NCBI RefSeq assembly: GCF_020037475.1
Contig: NZ_JAIQDB010000001.1
Coordinates: 620,001-684,000, forward strand
DNA from: Sutcliffiella deserti
GTDB taxonomy: Bacteria; Bacillota; Bacilli; Bacillales; Bacillaceae_I
Length of the DNA stretch: 64,000 bases
Direction: 5' to 3'
Position 1 is the first letter of the stretch; every line of letters starts with the position of its first letter. Below are positions 44,434 to 52,951 of this stretch, piece by piece. Made by a program: the position numbers and the translations under genes. A model generated the notes under the pieces. It was not told the origin of the DNA, made no database searches, and was given only the letters and a program-made list of their open reading frames with translations.

Positions 44434-44466
44434 GAGAAGGGACTTAAGTTCCTTCTCTCCTGTTTT
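44434..44466 (+). terminator. Terminator shared by convergent genes
   Basis: GAGAAGGgACTTAAGTtCCTTCTC is followed by CTGTTTTTACC. The stem covers the stop codon of the minus-strand gene (44444-44446). Confidence 0.8.
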
Positions 44467-44938
44467 TACCGAACATCAAGAATAAACCTAATACAATTAA
44501 AGCTAATGGCCAAAATTTTTGCACGGAAGTAGTAATAAACCTCTCCATTAAGAATATAATCGCCAATGTTGTAAGAATGAAAACAGGAATAAGCAGACCC
44601 TTTTCCCTATTGCCAAAAAACCATAATTCAAATAAACCAAACGCTACAGCAATTAAATAAATTGGCCAAGTAATATGGCTGAATGACCACCCTGTTATAA
44701 CTTCAAAAAAGAACAATGAACCTATAACCACCAGAATGCCACCTGGGACTAGCAAACCTGCCATATTTTTTTGTGCTCCGGATAAAAAAAATGCTAGATG
44801 AAAAACAATGCCAGGAATTAAAATGAATAATGGCCATAAATAATCCCAAGAAACCTTAAGAATACCCAATGTTTGTAATAAAAAAAACGTCCCTATAAAA
44901 ATTAATAGTAATCCACTAAATATTTTTCCTTTATCCAA
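44444..44938 (-). CDS. LiaI/LiaF-type multi-helix membrane protein
   Basis: The protein has about 164 residues and six short hydrophobic helices in pairs: KIFSGLLLIFIGTFFLLQTL, then LWPLFILIPGIVFHLA and FWPLALIVLGLFLMF near the end. These repeats match the LiaI-LiaF-like transmembrane region (DUF5668), which occurs in envelope-stress proteins. The TTG at 44938 has GGGGTG at good spacing; a GTG at 44947 is in frame but overlaps the site. There is no partner kinase here. Confidence 0.75.
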   Translation of the reverse strand: MDKGKIFSGLLLIFIGTFFLLQTLGILKVSWDYLWPLFILIPGIVFHLAFFLSGAQKNMAGLLVPGGILVVIGSLFFFEVITGWSFSHITWPIYLIAVAFGLFELWFFGNREKGLLIPVFILTTLAIIFLMERFITTSVQKFWPLALIVLGLFLMFGKNRREGT

Positions 44939-44960
44939 AAACCTCACCCCTTATTTCTTT

Positions 44961-45143
44961 GGCTTTGTTAAAGTTGAGTGTTGATAATACCGCTATTCTA
45001 GCGATGATTGGAGAAAAAGGCGGAGACTCCAACGGGAGATAGCGGTAGACTGGAGACCCCGCAGGCTTGCCGAGGAGGCTCCAGCACCGCCCCGTGGAAC
45101 GCGTAGCCTTTTGCGGAAATCAACAGCGGCGTTTAATACAGCC
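44961..45143 (+). mobile_element. MITE-like repeat B
   Basis: The copy runs from GGCTTTGTTAAAG to TTTAATACAGCC. The flanks are ATTTCTTT and AATTCTTT (7 of 8 identical), an aged target duplication. The interior is almost identical to the copy at 35669. Confidence 0.85.
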
Positions 45144-45207
45144 AATTCTTTTAATATTCCTTATTTTTTCATTATAATAGAAAATGAAAGATATCGAGCA
45201 ATATATT

Positions 45208-46230
45208 CTATTTCCTAAAGACTAAAAGAATCAAAAACGCAATGCTAATATAGCCGAACAATGGATATAAATGTTCTATTAAGCTTCCATAACCTACCTG
45301 GCTTATCATATAAATGATGCTTACAAGCACAATGGTAACAAGATATTTAGGTACTTTCCACATACTTTCAAGCTGTCTTTGCAAACCGAAAATATCACTT
45401 ACCACTGAAGTGAATATTTCTCCATATATAACGAATATATAAATACCGAAAAAAGATACCATACTTATTTTTACAACTTCAGCCATCGGGATTTCGAATG
45501 CTTGGAAATTCGGTAAAGACGCAATAGATATATGACAGGTTAGCAGGATTAAACATAAGAAAAGCCCTCCAATGAAACCACCGCGTTTAATTACCCATTC
45601 ATCATCTATTTCAGTTGCCAATGGTACTAGAACCGGCTGTGCCATCGACAGGTTAAATGCAACATAAATTACAGGCGATATCCATCCCTTCCACGCATCA
45701 TCAGGAGCAGCTAATGTCATAAAAGAAAATCCATGATCCAGGAGAGCATTTATTGCAATAAAAAGACTAAACCCAATCATCACGGGAACAACAATAAGGT
45801 TTACGCCTACCAACCCTTTTACGCCAAAAGAAATAATGGCAACGGAAAGCACGATGGTAATTAACACACCTAGTTGAAAGGACCAGCCAAGCTGCTCCTC
45901 AAAAACGGCACCAGCTCCTGAAAGCATTACCGCACCAACACAGGTTAAGATAACGAGCATGAAAATATTTACAACGGTGCCTGCCGATACACCGAACAGA
46001 TATTCATTAAATTCCTTGTATGAAGTAGCTTTAATACGTTTTGCAACCAACATCATCTTCGTACCAAGCCAAATAAACAAAAAACCACTAATTATTATGG
46101 AAAAAAAGCCAATCCAGCCATATTGTGTATAAAATTGAACAATTTCTTTACCTGTTGCAAAACCGGCTCCCACAATGGTTCCTACGAATACAGCACCTAT
46201 TTGAAATGCACCAAGCCAACTTCTATTCAA
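45208..46230 (-). CDS. ykvI: YkvI-family membrane transporter-like protein
   Basis: The 340-residue protein has about ten membrane helices and an early GAVFVGTIVGAGFATGKEIV, a pattern of the LeuT-fold/APC-like YkvI group. In B. subtilis ykvI lies beside the queuosine genes, as it does here within 5 kb. The substrate is unproven. The start is TTG at 46230 with GAGGGTG upstream. Transcription runs left toward a repeat B copy. Confidence 0.85.
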   Translation of the reverse strand: MNRSWLGAFQIGAVFVGTIVGAGFATGKEIVQFYTQYGWIGFFSIIISGFLFIWLGTKMMLVAKRIKATSYKEFNEYLFGVSAGTVVNIFMLVILTCVGAVMLSGAGAVFEEQLGWSFQLGVLITIVLSVAIISFGVKGLVGVNLIVVPVMIGFSLFIAINALLDHGFSFMTLAAPDDAWKGWISPVIYVAFNLSMAQPVLVPLATEIDDEWVIKRGGFIGGLFLCLILLTCHISIASLPNFQAFEIPMAEVVKISMVSFFGIYIFVIYGEIFTSVVSDIFGLQRQLESMWKVPKYLVTIVLVSIIYMISQVGYGSLIEHLYPLFGYISIAFLILLVFRK

Positions 46231-46280
46231 TGCGCCACACCCTCTGCTTTTATTTAGCGCCTTTCCATTTGAAGAAAATT

Positions 46281-46325
46281 AAAAAACCTGCTTGTCACAT
46301 ATATATGAGACAAGCAGGTTGGAAA
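46281..46325 (-). terminator. Terminator of the secreted-protein gene
   Basis: The 12-bp stem AACCTGCTTGTC (46285-46296) / GACAAGCAGGTT (46309-46320) is followed on the minus strand by TTTTAATTTTC. Confidence 0.8.
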
Positions 46326-46386
46326 GTACATAAAAAGCATAAGCAATGGTTATAAGCCGACACAGCTTATAGGATAACCAGCTCTT

Positions 46387-47226
46387 TTAATCAGGAATAA
46401 ATAAACGAAATCCTCGACTTTTAAATTCTGGAACACGAACCTTTATTCTTTTACCCTGCTTTGAAAAAGGACTTTGGAAATGAATAATGACGACAGCACC
46501 TGATACTGAGTGCAGTAGAGCATCTCTTACATGCTGTTTAACATTTTGAGAGTCTAACTGAGTTTGTAAAAAGTAACTCCCTCCTTGTTTCTCTCCCATT
46601 TTCTTTATGATTTTGTCCTTTTGAAGAACTATATTCTTTTTCCCTTTTTTTGAAAATTTATCAAGCTTTTGCTGTTGAATAATGGCATCAGATACTTTAT
46701 CTGCCGTTGATTCATCAAGAGCTACATCCTTTTTGCGTCTAGATTTCCCATTTAACGTTGGACTCCATCTAGCATGTGAGTCCGACGCACTAATCGTCAT
46801 ATAACTACCTTTGTAACTCCATAGTCCTTTGATGCGCATTGGCTGATTTTCTTGTTGCTCTTTCAGATATATTATTTTTCTATTTTCTGTTCTACTAACC
46901 TCGTCTGGTGAGCAATCCTCTAATGTAATAGCAAGTACCCGGTTGTTTTCATTTCTTCGAACGGCGACATTTTTTATTTTTTTCTCCCACTTAGAAGGCA
47001 ATTTATACGTATTTATTAAAAAATCCCTTAAATCTGATTGTGAACGAATTTGATTTAGATTGTTTATATCCACGATATGGTTCATCTGAAATGGTGTGGT
47101 TAAAGGCTCACTAGCAATAGGTTCTGTCATGGTTTCCTTAGCTTTTTCTATTTTTGTTTTGGACTGGCATGTCGAAACGTTGAATAATAAGACACAAGCA
47201 AATAAAAGATGTAAAAAACAGGTCAC
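46387..47226 (-). CDS. Secreted or lipid-anchored protein of unknown function
   Basis: No family is recognised. The start taken is GTG at 47226, with GGGAGGTG seven bases upstream. It yields a hydrophobic signal (FLHLLFACVLLFNVSTCQS) that could end at a signal peptidase site or a lipobox-like VSTC. About 250 mature residues follow. They contain IRSQSDLRDFLINTYKLPSKW, a lysine-rich centre (KKGKKNIVLQKDKIIKK) and a C-terminal KVRVPEFKSRGFRLFIPD. The start codon lies in an RNA hairpin, described separately. The next minus-strand gene upstream is a deacetylase. Confidence 0.75.
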   Translation of the reverse strand: MTCFLHLLFACVLLFNVSTCQSKTKIEKAKETMTEPIASEPLTTPFQMNHIVDINNLNQIRSQSDLRDFLINTYKLPSKWEKKIKNVAVRRNENNRVLAITLEDCSPDEVSRTENRKIIYLKEQQENQPMRIKGLWSYKGSYMTISASDSHARWSPTLNGKSRRKKDVALDESTADKVSDAIIQQQKLDKFSKKGKKNIVLQKDKIIKKMGEKQGGSYFLQTQLDSQNVKQHVRDALLHSVSGAVVIIHFQSPFSKQGKRIKVRVPEFKSRGFRLFIPD

Positions 47227-47256
47227 GATTTCACCTCCCAGTGTTATCGTGACCTG
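47219..47256 (-). promoter_or_regulatory. Hairpin enclosing the ribosome binding site and start codon
   Basis: Perfect 11-base arms CAGGTCACGAT and ATCGTGACCTG surround a 16-base loop that holds GGGAGGTG. The GTG start codon lies in the 3' arm. The arms could pair in mRNA and limit translation, or the palindrome could be a DNA operator. Confidence 0.7.
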
Positions 47257-47299
47257 CATTTGTCTATATATGTATCTGTAACGTAAATGTAATAATAAG

Positions 47300-47400
47300 T
47301 CTCTTCTCGGAAGGATTGTTACTATACGTCCGTTAAAAATCAGGCATTTGAATTTTTTACTGAATTAAAATAAATAGGAAAAGAGCACGAAAGCAAAACA
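47300..47400 (+). repeat. Repeat A fragment
   Basis: GGATTGTTACTATACGTCCG, AATTTTTTACTGAATTAAAA and GGAAAAGAGCACGAAAGCAAAACAGCC follow the order of modules in the long copies but are shortened. Confidence 0.55.
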
Positions 47401-47415
47401 GCCAATTATAAAAGT

Positions 47416-48336
47416 TTATTCTAATTCATATTCGTCCAAATGAACAAAACTATATCCCTGCTCAAGTAATACGGCTATTGCTTCTTTCACGCCATCCGCT
47501 GTTTCGCTTGATGGTTGATTCATATGAAGGATAATAATGGAACCTGCTCTAGACTTTAACATCGATTCTACTACTTGAGGCCTGGAAAAAGTAGCACCAC
47601 CGTCACCAATTACATCAAAATTAACAACTTCCACTCCTAAATCCTCCGCAATTTTAACGGCTACCTCATCATAAAATGCAGTACCTGATCTAAAGAAACG
47701 GGGTAGTTTTCCAGTCAACTCCCCTATTTTTTCCTGGTTATCGGTAATTTCTGTTACGATTTCTTCCTTAGTAGAAGTACTATTTATTCCCCAGGCAGAT
47801 CTTGGGACAGTGGACAATGGTCGATGTTCTGTACCGTGGTTATTTATCCGGAATATAGGATTATCTGCTAGAGCGAGGAATTTATCGTGTTGTGCATCTA
47901 TCCATCTAGCGTTAATAAAAAGGTTTGCTTTTATCTTATTGGCAATTAGGAAATTCATTAATTCATGGTCATAGCCACTTCCAAATTCTCCACCACAAGC
48001 ATCTAACGTTAAGGCAATTACTTTATCGGAGGTTTTCATCCGTGTTTTAACTCCTGCAACATATTCACCAAATTCTTTGGATTGATTATATTCTTGATTT
48101 AAGACCCTTTCTTTTCTCAAATATAATTCTTCTTTTAAATCTTGTACTAACTTCCCATCTATACTTGATGGGATACTGTTCCACCTTTTGATTTTTTCCA
48201 CATTCTTTTTAAGGAGTACCTTCTCCTCTTTTTTTTCCATAGGATAGGCGGTGAAAGCTTTTTCTGTAAAATTGATGGTTTCCTTATTACATCCTGCAAT
48301 TAAAAATAGTAAGATAATTACTGATATACTCCTCAT
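47416..48336 (-). CDS. Polysaccharide deacetylase-family lipoprotein
   Basis: This is a carbohydrate esterase 4 (NodB) homologue, 306 residues. ATG at 48336 (MRSISVIILLFLIAGC) has AAGGGATG upstream and a lipobox IAGC, so it is membrane-anchored outside the cell. The NodB motifs are present but altered: motif 1 ALTLDACGG, motif 2 NHGTEHRPL (usually HTxxH), motif 3 FRSGTAFYDE, and a late IIILHMNQP. The catalytic status needs testing. Two tandem copies of GAAAACCATCATTAT lie just upstream. Confidence 0.88.
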   Translation of the reverse strand: MRSISVIILLFLIAGCNKETINFTEKAFTAYPMEKKEEKVLLKKNVEKIKRWNSIPSSIDGKLVQDLKEELYLRKERVLNQEYNQSKEFGEYVAGVKTRMKTSDKVIALTLDACGGEFGSGYDHELMNFLIANKIKANLFINARWIDAQHDKFLALADNPIFRINNHGTEHRPLSTVPRSAWGINSTSTKEEIVTEITDNQEKIGELTGKLPRFFRSGTAFYDEVAVKIAEDLGVEVVNFDVIGDGGATFSRPQVVESMLKSRAGSIIILHMNQPSSETADGVKEAIAVLLEQGYSFVHLDEYELE

Positions 48337-48412
48337 TTTTACATCCCTTGTTAATTGCGACATTTTACTATCAAAAAAATAAGCTGACCAGATTAATGTG
48401 ATTTCCGAAGTT

Positions 48413-48442
48413 GAAAACCATCATTATGAAAACCATCATTAT
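48413..48442. repeat. Tandem 15-bp direct repeat
   Basis: GAAAACCATCATTAT occurs twice back to back (48413-48427 and 48428-48442), between the MurE paralogue and the deacetylase gene. Confidence 0.8.
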
Positions 48443-48468
48443 ACGTAGCCAGCTTAATGTTGTATCCT

Positions 48469-49959
48469 CTAAGTTGTAGGAATATTCTCTGTGAGTGGAT
48501 ATGCTTTTAGAGCTCGTAACGCTACTTCACCATCATTAAAAGGTATCGATTCTGTTCCAATCAATTGATAATCCTCATGTCCTTTTCCAGCTATTAAGAT
48601 AACATCGTCTTCTTCTGCTAATTCTATGGCACGAAAAATTGCTTGTTCTCGATCACCTACGCACTCAAAGTTATCGTGAGTTGCTCCTGCTGCCATACCC
48701 TGAACGATTTCGTCATAAGGTTCATCTAACGGATTGTCCGTAGTGAAAATGACGTAATCTGATTTTTCTGTAGCGATTCTCCCCATTTTAGGACGCTTAT
48801 CTTTATCTCTATTGCCACCTGTTCCTATTATGGAGATAACCTTTTTTCTAGAAAACATTTTTATGCTATCCAAAACTTTACCAATCGCATCCTCTGTATG
48901 AGCATAATCGATTATAATATTTCTTCTATCTTCTGTTTGCAACGTTTCCATGCGCCCGCTTGGGGGAGTAGTCTCCATAAGATGTTGTAGAATCCGTTCA
49001 AATGGCATCCCTTTGTCCCAAAGTACACAGATTACAGATAGTATATTATATACATTAAATTCACCTACAAAAGGAACTTCCAATTCATAAACACCAAAAT
49101 TGGTATGTAGAGTAAAGTTTGTCTTATTATCAAAAAATTTAATATCGGACGCCCTGAAATCAGCATCATTTTTTATTCCATACGTAATGATTCTTGCGCT
49201 TGTCATGCTTTCATAATCTTTGGATGAATTCTCATCTATATTCAAGATAGCGGCTTTATCTTTGCGTAAATCTTGACCCAATTGAGCAAAAAGCAAACCT
49301 TTTGCATATTTATAATGTTCCATCGTTCCATGAAAATCTAAATGGTCCTGAGTTAGATTGGTAAAAACACCATTTTGGAACTCTACTCCTGCAAGGCGTC
49401 CTAACACTAGTCCATGGGAGGAGACCTCCATGATGACATCTGTAACCCCAGCATCCACCATATCCTTCAGCATTCTTTGGACGGTTAACACATCACTGGT
49501 CGTATTTTTGCTTTCAAAAGTTTCTCCATCAATGTCTATCTCAATTGTTCCACTAAGGCCTGTTTTGTAACCTTCTTTACGCATTACTTTGTTTAAAACA
49601 CTTGTTACCGTTGTCTTTCCATTCGTTCCTGTTACCCCTACAATCCGGAGCTTAGTGGAAGGATAATCAAAAAATGCATTGGCAAGTTTACCTAAAGCCC
49701 GTTCCGTATCACGAACCCTAACATAGCAAATGTCCTCGTGCATTATTTCAGGTAGGTCCTGGAGTACAATGACTTTGGCACCCTTTTTTATTGCTTGGGG
49801 GATATACCTGTGTCCATCTACTGTATACCCTTTAATACATACAAAAACAGAGTCCTCTGTTACTTGCCTTGAATCGGAAAAAATATTAGAAACCGCTAGT
49901 GGGAATTCTCCGTATATATTTTGTGTTTGTACAGTAGAAAATAATAATTTTGTATTCAT
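48469..49959 (-). CDS. MurE-family UDP-MurNAc-tripeptide synthetase (paralogue)
   Basis: Mur ligase adding the third residue to UDP-MurNAc-Ala-Glu, 496 residues from ATG 49959 (MNTKLLFSTVQTQNIYG; GGAAGTG upstream). The P-loop GVTGTNGKTTVTSVL is near 108, the MurE core MEVSSHGLVLGR near 177 and DYAHTEDAIGKVL near 351. The third-residue pocket reads DNPLDEP (about 408) where meso-DAP enzymes have DNPR. It is not in a division-gene cluster, so it may be a second MurE with altered specificity. The frame is open 26 codons further without a suitable start. Confidence 0.88.
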   Translation of the reverse strand: MNTKLLFSTVQTQNIYGEFPLAVSNIFSDSRQVTEDSVFVCIKGYTVDGHRYIPQAIKKGAKVIVLQDLPEIMHEDICYVRVRDTERALGKLANAFFDYPSTKLRIVGVTGTNGKTTVTSVLNKVMRKEGYKTGLSGTIEIDIDGETFESKNTTSDVLTVQRMLKDMVDAGVTDVIMEVSSHGLVLGRLAGVEFQNGVFTNLTQDHLDFHGTMEHYKYAKGLLFAQLGQDLRKDKAAILNIDENSSKDYESMTSARIITYGIKNDADFRASDIKFFDNKTNFTLHTNFGVYELEVPFVGEFNVYNILSVICVLWDKGMPFERILQHLMETTPPSGRMETLQTEDRRNIIIDYAHTEDAIGKVLDSIKMFSRKKVISIIGTGGNRDKDKRPKMGRIATEKSDYVIFTTDNPLDEPYDEIVQGMAAGATHDNFECVGDREQAIFRAIELAEEDDVILIAGKGHEDYQLIGTESIPFNDGEVALRALKAYPLTENIPTT

Positions 49960-50380
49960 AGGGTCACTTCCTTTCCTGGTACTTGACATAATAAAAATAA
50001 AAGCTCGAGTCTTTGTCACAATTCCAAAACAGGGCAATCTTTGTGGAAGGAGTATTGACTGTTTGTGCTAGGCACTAAACCAACTTCAGAAGGCAAGCGT
50101 CTTCTAAAGCCAATGATATTTTCGAATAAAAACGTAGAGTTTCAAGTTTGATTTTATGCTTGTATAAAATGAAAATCGTTAATAAATAGTATCTACATTC
50201 ATTTTAGTATGTATTTTACCTAATAATGTAAAAGCGAACAGTAGAAAACATAATAAAATTAAGTTCATTAGATGTATATACCATTCTACAAAAATTACGT
50301 AAAAAGTGAAAGTAGAAACTTAAAGATATTTGAATCAATATAGAAAAAACTGCCGAATACTATCGACAGCTTTTAATGTA
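49960..50380. other. Intergenic region with the pepF terminator
   Basis: No gene was seen. GCTGTCGATAGTATTCGGCAG followed by TTTTTTC on the minus strand (50343-50374) ends the M3 peptidase gene 7 bases after its stop. A CTTCAGAAG/CTTCTAAAG imperfect stem lies near 50085. The rest is AT-rich. Confidence 0.6.
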
Positions 50381-52075
50381 TTAAAGTTCTTTATCCTTAA
50401 CATTATTTAAGTAGGTTTCAATTTCACCTACTACGGATTCTACACACCCCTCTTCAAAGGGAGAACGAAGATTTGCAAACTTTACAAGATTTATAAAAGA
50501 TTTGCTTCCACCTTGCTTACAAAGCTCTAAGTAGGATTTCCATGCTTTTGTGGTATCTTCTTGTGAAAGTTTCCAATATTGAAGGGCACAGATTTGAGCC
50601 AAAGTGTAATCTATATAATAGAATGGTGTTCGATAAATATGACCCTGACGCTGCCAAAACCCTCCATCTTCCAAATACGTATTTCCATCATAATCACGAC
50701 CAGGAAGATATTTTTCCTCGATTTCTCTCCATGCACTATTTCTTTCAGCAGGAGTAGCCTCAGGATTCTCATATACAAAATGTTGAAATTCATCCACTGC
50801 TACACCATATGGCAAAAATGATATTGCGGCGCTTAAATGGGAAAACTTATATTTATCTGTATCTTCCTCGAAGAAAAGATCCATCCAAGGCCAGGTGAAA
50901 AACTCCATGCTCATAGAATGTATTTCGCATGCCTCATAGGTCGGCCAATTATATTCCGGTACATCAAAATCCCTGCTCATATAAACTTGAAACGCATGTC
51001 CTGCTTCATGGGTAAGAACATCAATATCTCCGCTTGTTCCATTAAAGTTCGAGAAAATATAAGGTGATTTGTAATTAGGGATATAGGTGCAGTATCCTCC
51101 AGCCTCTTTTCCTTTTTTAGCAACAAGATCCATTAAATTATTATCAATCATAAACTTGAAAAACTCTTTTGTTTCTAAGGAAAGTTCTTCGTACATTTTT
51201 TTACCGTTCTCAATAATCCACTTGGGAGTTCCTTTAGGGGTGGCATTACCAGTCTTAAATTTAAAGCCTTCGTCATAGTACTTTAAATCTTCAACATCAA
51301 TTCGTTCCTGCTGTCTTTTCTTTAGTTTTTCTACAAGTGGTACGATGTACTCTTTTACTTGTTTTCTAAATTTCGATACCATTTCCGCATCGTAATCCGT
51401 CCGCGTCATTCTAGCATAGCCAAGCTCGACAAAATTTTGGTAGCCAAGTTTTTTAGCTATTTTCGTACGTACTTTTACAAGATCGTCAAAGATTCCATCG
51501 AATTCATGCTTATTATCATTAAAAAATTCGAATTTAGCTTCACTTGCCTGTTTTCTTATTGCTCTATCCTTCGATTCCGTGTAAGGATCAAGCTGGGCTA
51601 ACGTAAGCTCTTCTCCATTAAAGTTAATCTTCGCAGAAGCAACCAACTTAGAGTATTTAGTGGAAAGCTTATTTTCCTGCTGGAGATCTTCAATAATGCT
51701 ATCATCGAAAGTTTTCAGTTCACAATCTGCAAGTGCAAACAACTGACTACCCCACTTTTCTTCCAGCTGAGGTCTGTATTTAGACTTTACTAAAGCTTTA
51801 TAGTATTTGGTATCAAGTGCTTTTGTAAGCGGTTCGATTTCATCAAGAAAATCTTGCTCTTCTTTATAAAACTCATCATTAGTATCAATAGAGTGACGAA
51901 TATAAACCAAATTAAAATCGGTACTTAAGTTATTACGCAGTGCATTAATTTCATTCATCGCTACTTCTTGTTCCTTTAACGACTTCGCAGCTTCAAAGTT
52001 ACTCAAAGCTGACATATACTTACTCTCTACCTCTTCCATATTCGGTCGCGTATAAGCGAAATCCTCAAACCTCAT
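50381..52075 (-). CDS. pepF: M3-family oligoendopeptidase
   Basis: This zinc metallopeptidase cleaves short peptides in the cytosol. The 564-residue protein has the M3 active site THEAGHAFQVY (His356, Glu357, His360) with the third ligand in the downstream helix around EIHSMSMEFF (about 386). A helical N-terminal half (about 1-200) forms the lid. There is no signal peptide. The length is that of the shorter M3 type, below the ~600 of classical PepF. It is monocistronic with its own terminator. Confidence 0.92.
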   Translation of the reverse strand: MRFEDFAYTRPNMEEVESKYMSALSNFEAAKSLKEQEVAMNEINALRNNLSTDFNLVYIRHSIDTNDEFYKEEQDFLDEIEPLTKALDTKYYKALVKSKYRPQLEEKWGSQLFALADCELKTFDDSIIEDLQQENKLSTKYSKLVASAKINFNGEELTLAQLDPYTESKDRAIRKQASEAKFEFFNDNKHEFDGIFDDLVKVRTKIAKKLGYQNFVELGYARMTRTDYDAEMVSKFRKQVKEYIVPLVEKLKKRQQERIDVEDLKYYDEGFKFKTGNATPKGTPKWIIENGKKMYEELSLETKEFFKFMIDNNLMDLVAKKGKEAGGYCTYIPNYKSPYIFSNFNGTSGDIDVLTHEAGHAFQVYMSRDFDVPEYNWPTYEACEIHSMSMEFFTWPWMDLFFEEDTDKYKFSHLSAAISFLPYGVAVDEFQHFVYENPEATPAERNSAWREIEEKYLPGRDYDGNTYLEDGGFWQRQGHIYRTPFYYIDYTLAQICALQYWKLSQEDTTKAWKSYLELCKQGGSKSFINLVKFANLRSPFEEGCVESVVGEIETYLNNVKDKEL

Positions 52076-52132
52076 TCCAAAACGTCCCCTTTACCTAAAA
52101 GATTCAACTTAATATACTTCTACATAAATTGA

Positions 52133-52157
52133 AATATTCCTGCCGGGGTCTGGCCCC
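52133..52157 (-). repeat. 25-bp palindromic repeat GGGGCCAGACCCC, copy 4 (inverted)
   Basis: On the minus strand GGGGCCAGACCCCGGCAGGAATATT lies just after the MarR terminator, as with the hydrolase at 19.2 kb. Confidence 0.75.
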
Positions 52158-52163
52158 AAAAAG

Positions 52164-52192
52164 AAAAAAACTGACATTAAGTCAGTTTTTTT
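52164..52192 (-). terminator. Terminator overlapping the MarR stop codon
   Basis: AAAAAACTGAC-TTAAT-GTCAGTTTTTTT on the minus strand. The TGA stop (52184-52182) is inside the stem, so the last codons double as terminator. Confidence 0.8.
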
Positions 52193-52634
52193 CTGTGTTA
52201 GCGGCAAAATATCCTAATTTTTTTATTAGTGTAATTGCTTGTTCTTTTTCATCGGTTGTTATGCCCTGGAGTAGTTCGTGAATCCGTTCTTCATGTTTGG
52301 GGAAGATGTCTTGCAACAAACTTTTTCCGCTTTCGGTAATATGGGCATAGGTTACTCTACGATCTTTAGGACAGGCTTTTCTAGCAAGGAGCCCTTTTCC
52401 TTCTAATTTATCTACGACATACGTAATACTACCACTGGCAAGTAGTATTTTTCCTCCGATCTGCTGAAGAGGTTGATCTCCTTTATGATAAAGAAGTTCT
52501 AGTACAGCAAATTCTGTCGGATTTAAATCAAAACGTTGAATGGATTGGTTAGCTTTATCATTGATTGCCCTGAATGCCCTTGATAGTACAATAAATAATT
52601 TCAAAGAAGCATCTATTTCATTTCTATTTGCCAT
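52182..52634 (-). CDS. MarR-family regulator, MhqR-like
   Basis: The winged helix regulator has 150 residues from ATG 52634 (AAAGGAATG upstream); a start three codons earlier is possible. The helix-turn-helix centre FDLNPTEFAVLELLYHKGDQ and QQIGGKILLASGSITYVVDK (about 60) strongly resembles B. subtilis MhqR (YkvE), a repressor of quinone and catechol resistance genes. The wing holds CPKDRRVTYAHIT with a Cys. No dioxygenase or quinone-reductase gene is adjacent, so the target is outside or distant. Confidence 0.88.
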   Translation of the reverse strand: MANRNEIDASLKLFIVLSRAFRAINDKANQSIQRFDLNPTEFAVLELLYHKGDQPLQQIGGKILLASGSITYVVDKLEGKGLLARKACPKDRRVTYAHITESGKSLLQDIFPKHEERIHELLQGITTDEKEQAITLIKKLGYFAANTEKN

Positions 52635-52741
52635 ACTTGTCATTCCTTTTTTTCAATTATCTTGAATTAAAGCTAATATTATAGGAAACTTACCGATTCG
52701 TCAATTAGATCTAGAACATATATAGAAGGATGTGTAAAACA

Positions 52742-52914
52742 TCGCGGTTGATCTCTACAAAAGGAACAACGTACAAGAGCCGATACTTGGAGCCAAATCG
52801 GTAAGGCCGGCAGAATCTCCTGTCTATTTCAGTCTAACGTCGGAGTCTACACCTTTTGCTCCAATCATCTGCTAGAGAAGCAAACTATTATTAACTCCCA
52901 ACTTTAACAGAGCC
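52742..52914 (-). repeat. Diverged repeat B copy
   Basis: Read on the minus strand it starts GGCTCTGTTAAAGTTGGGAG and keeps TGATTGGAGCAAAAGGTGTAG. The far end is degraded and the inverted terminus lost. The 52635-52951 gap has no gene. Confidence 0.65.
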
Positions 52915-52951
52915 TAAAATAATTTACTGCTTGGAAAAGACATAGCTAAAC

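Noticed and set aside
48413-48442. Possible CRISPR-like repeat
   Set aside because: It is just two directly adjacent 15-bp copies without spacers.
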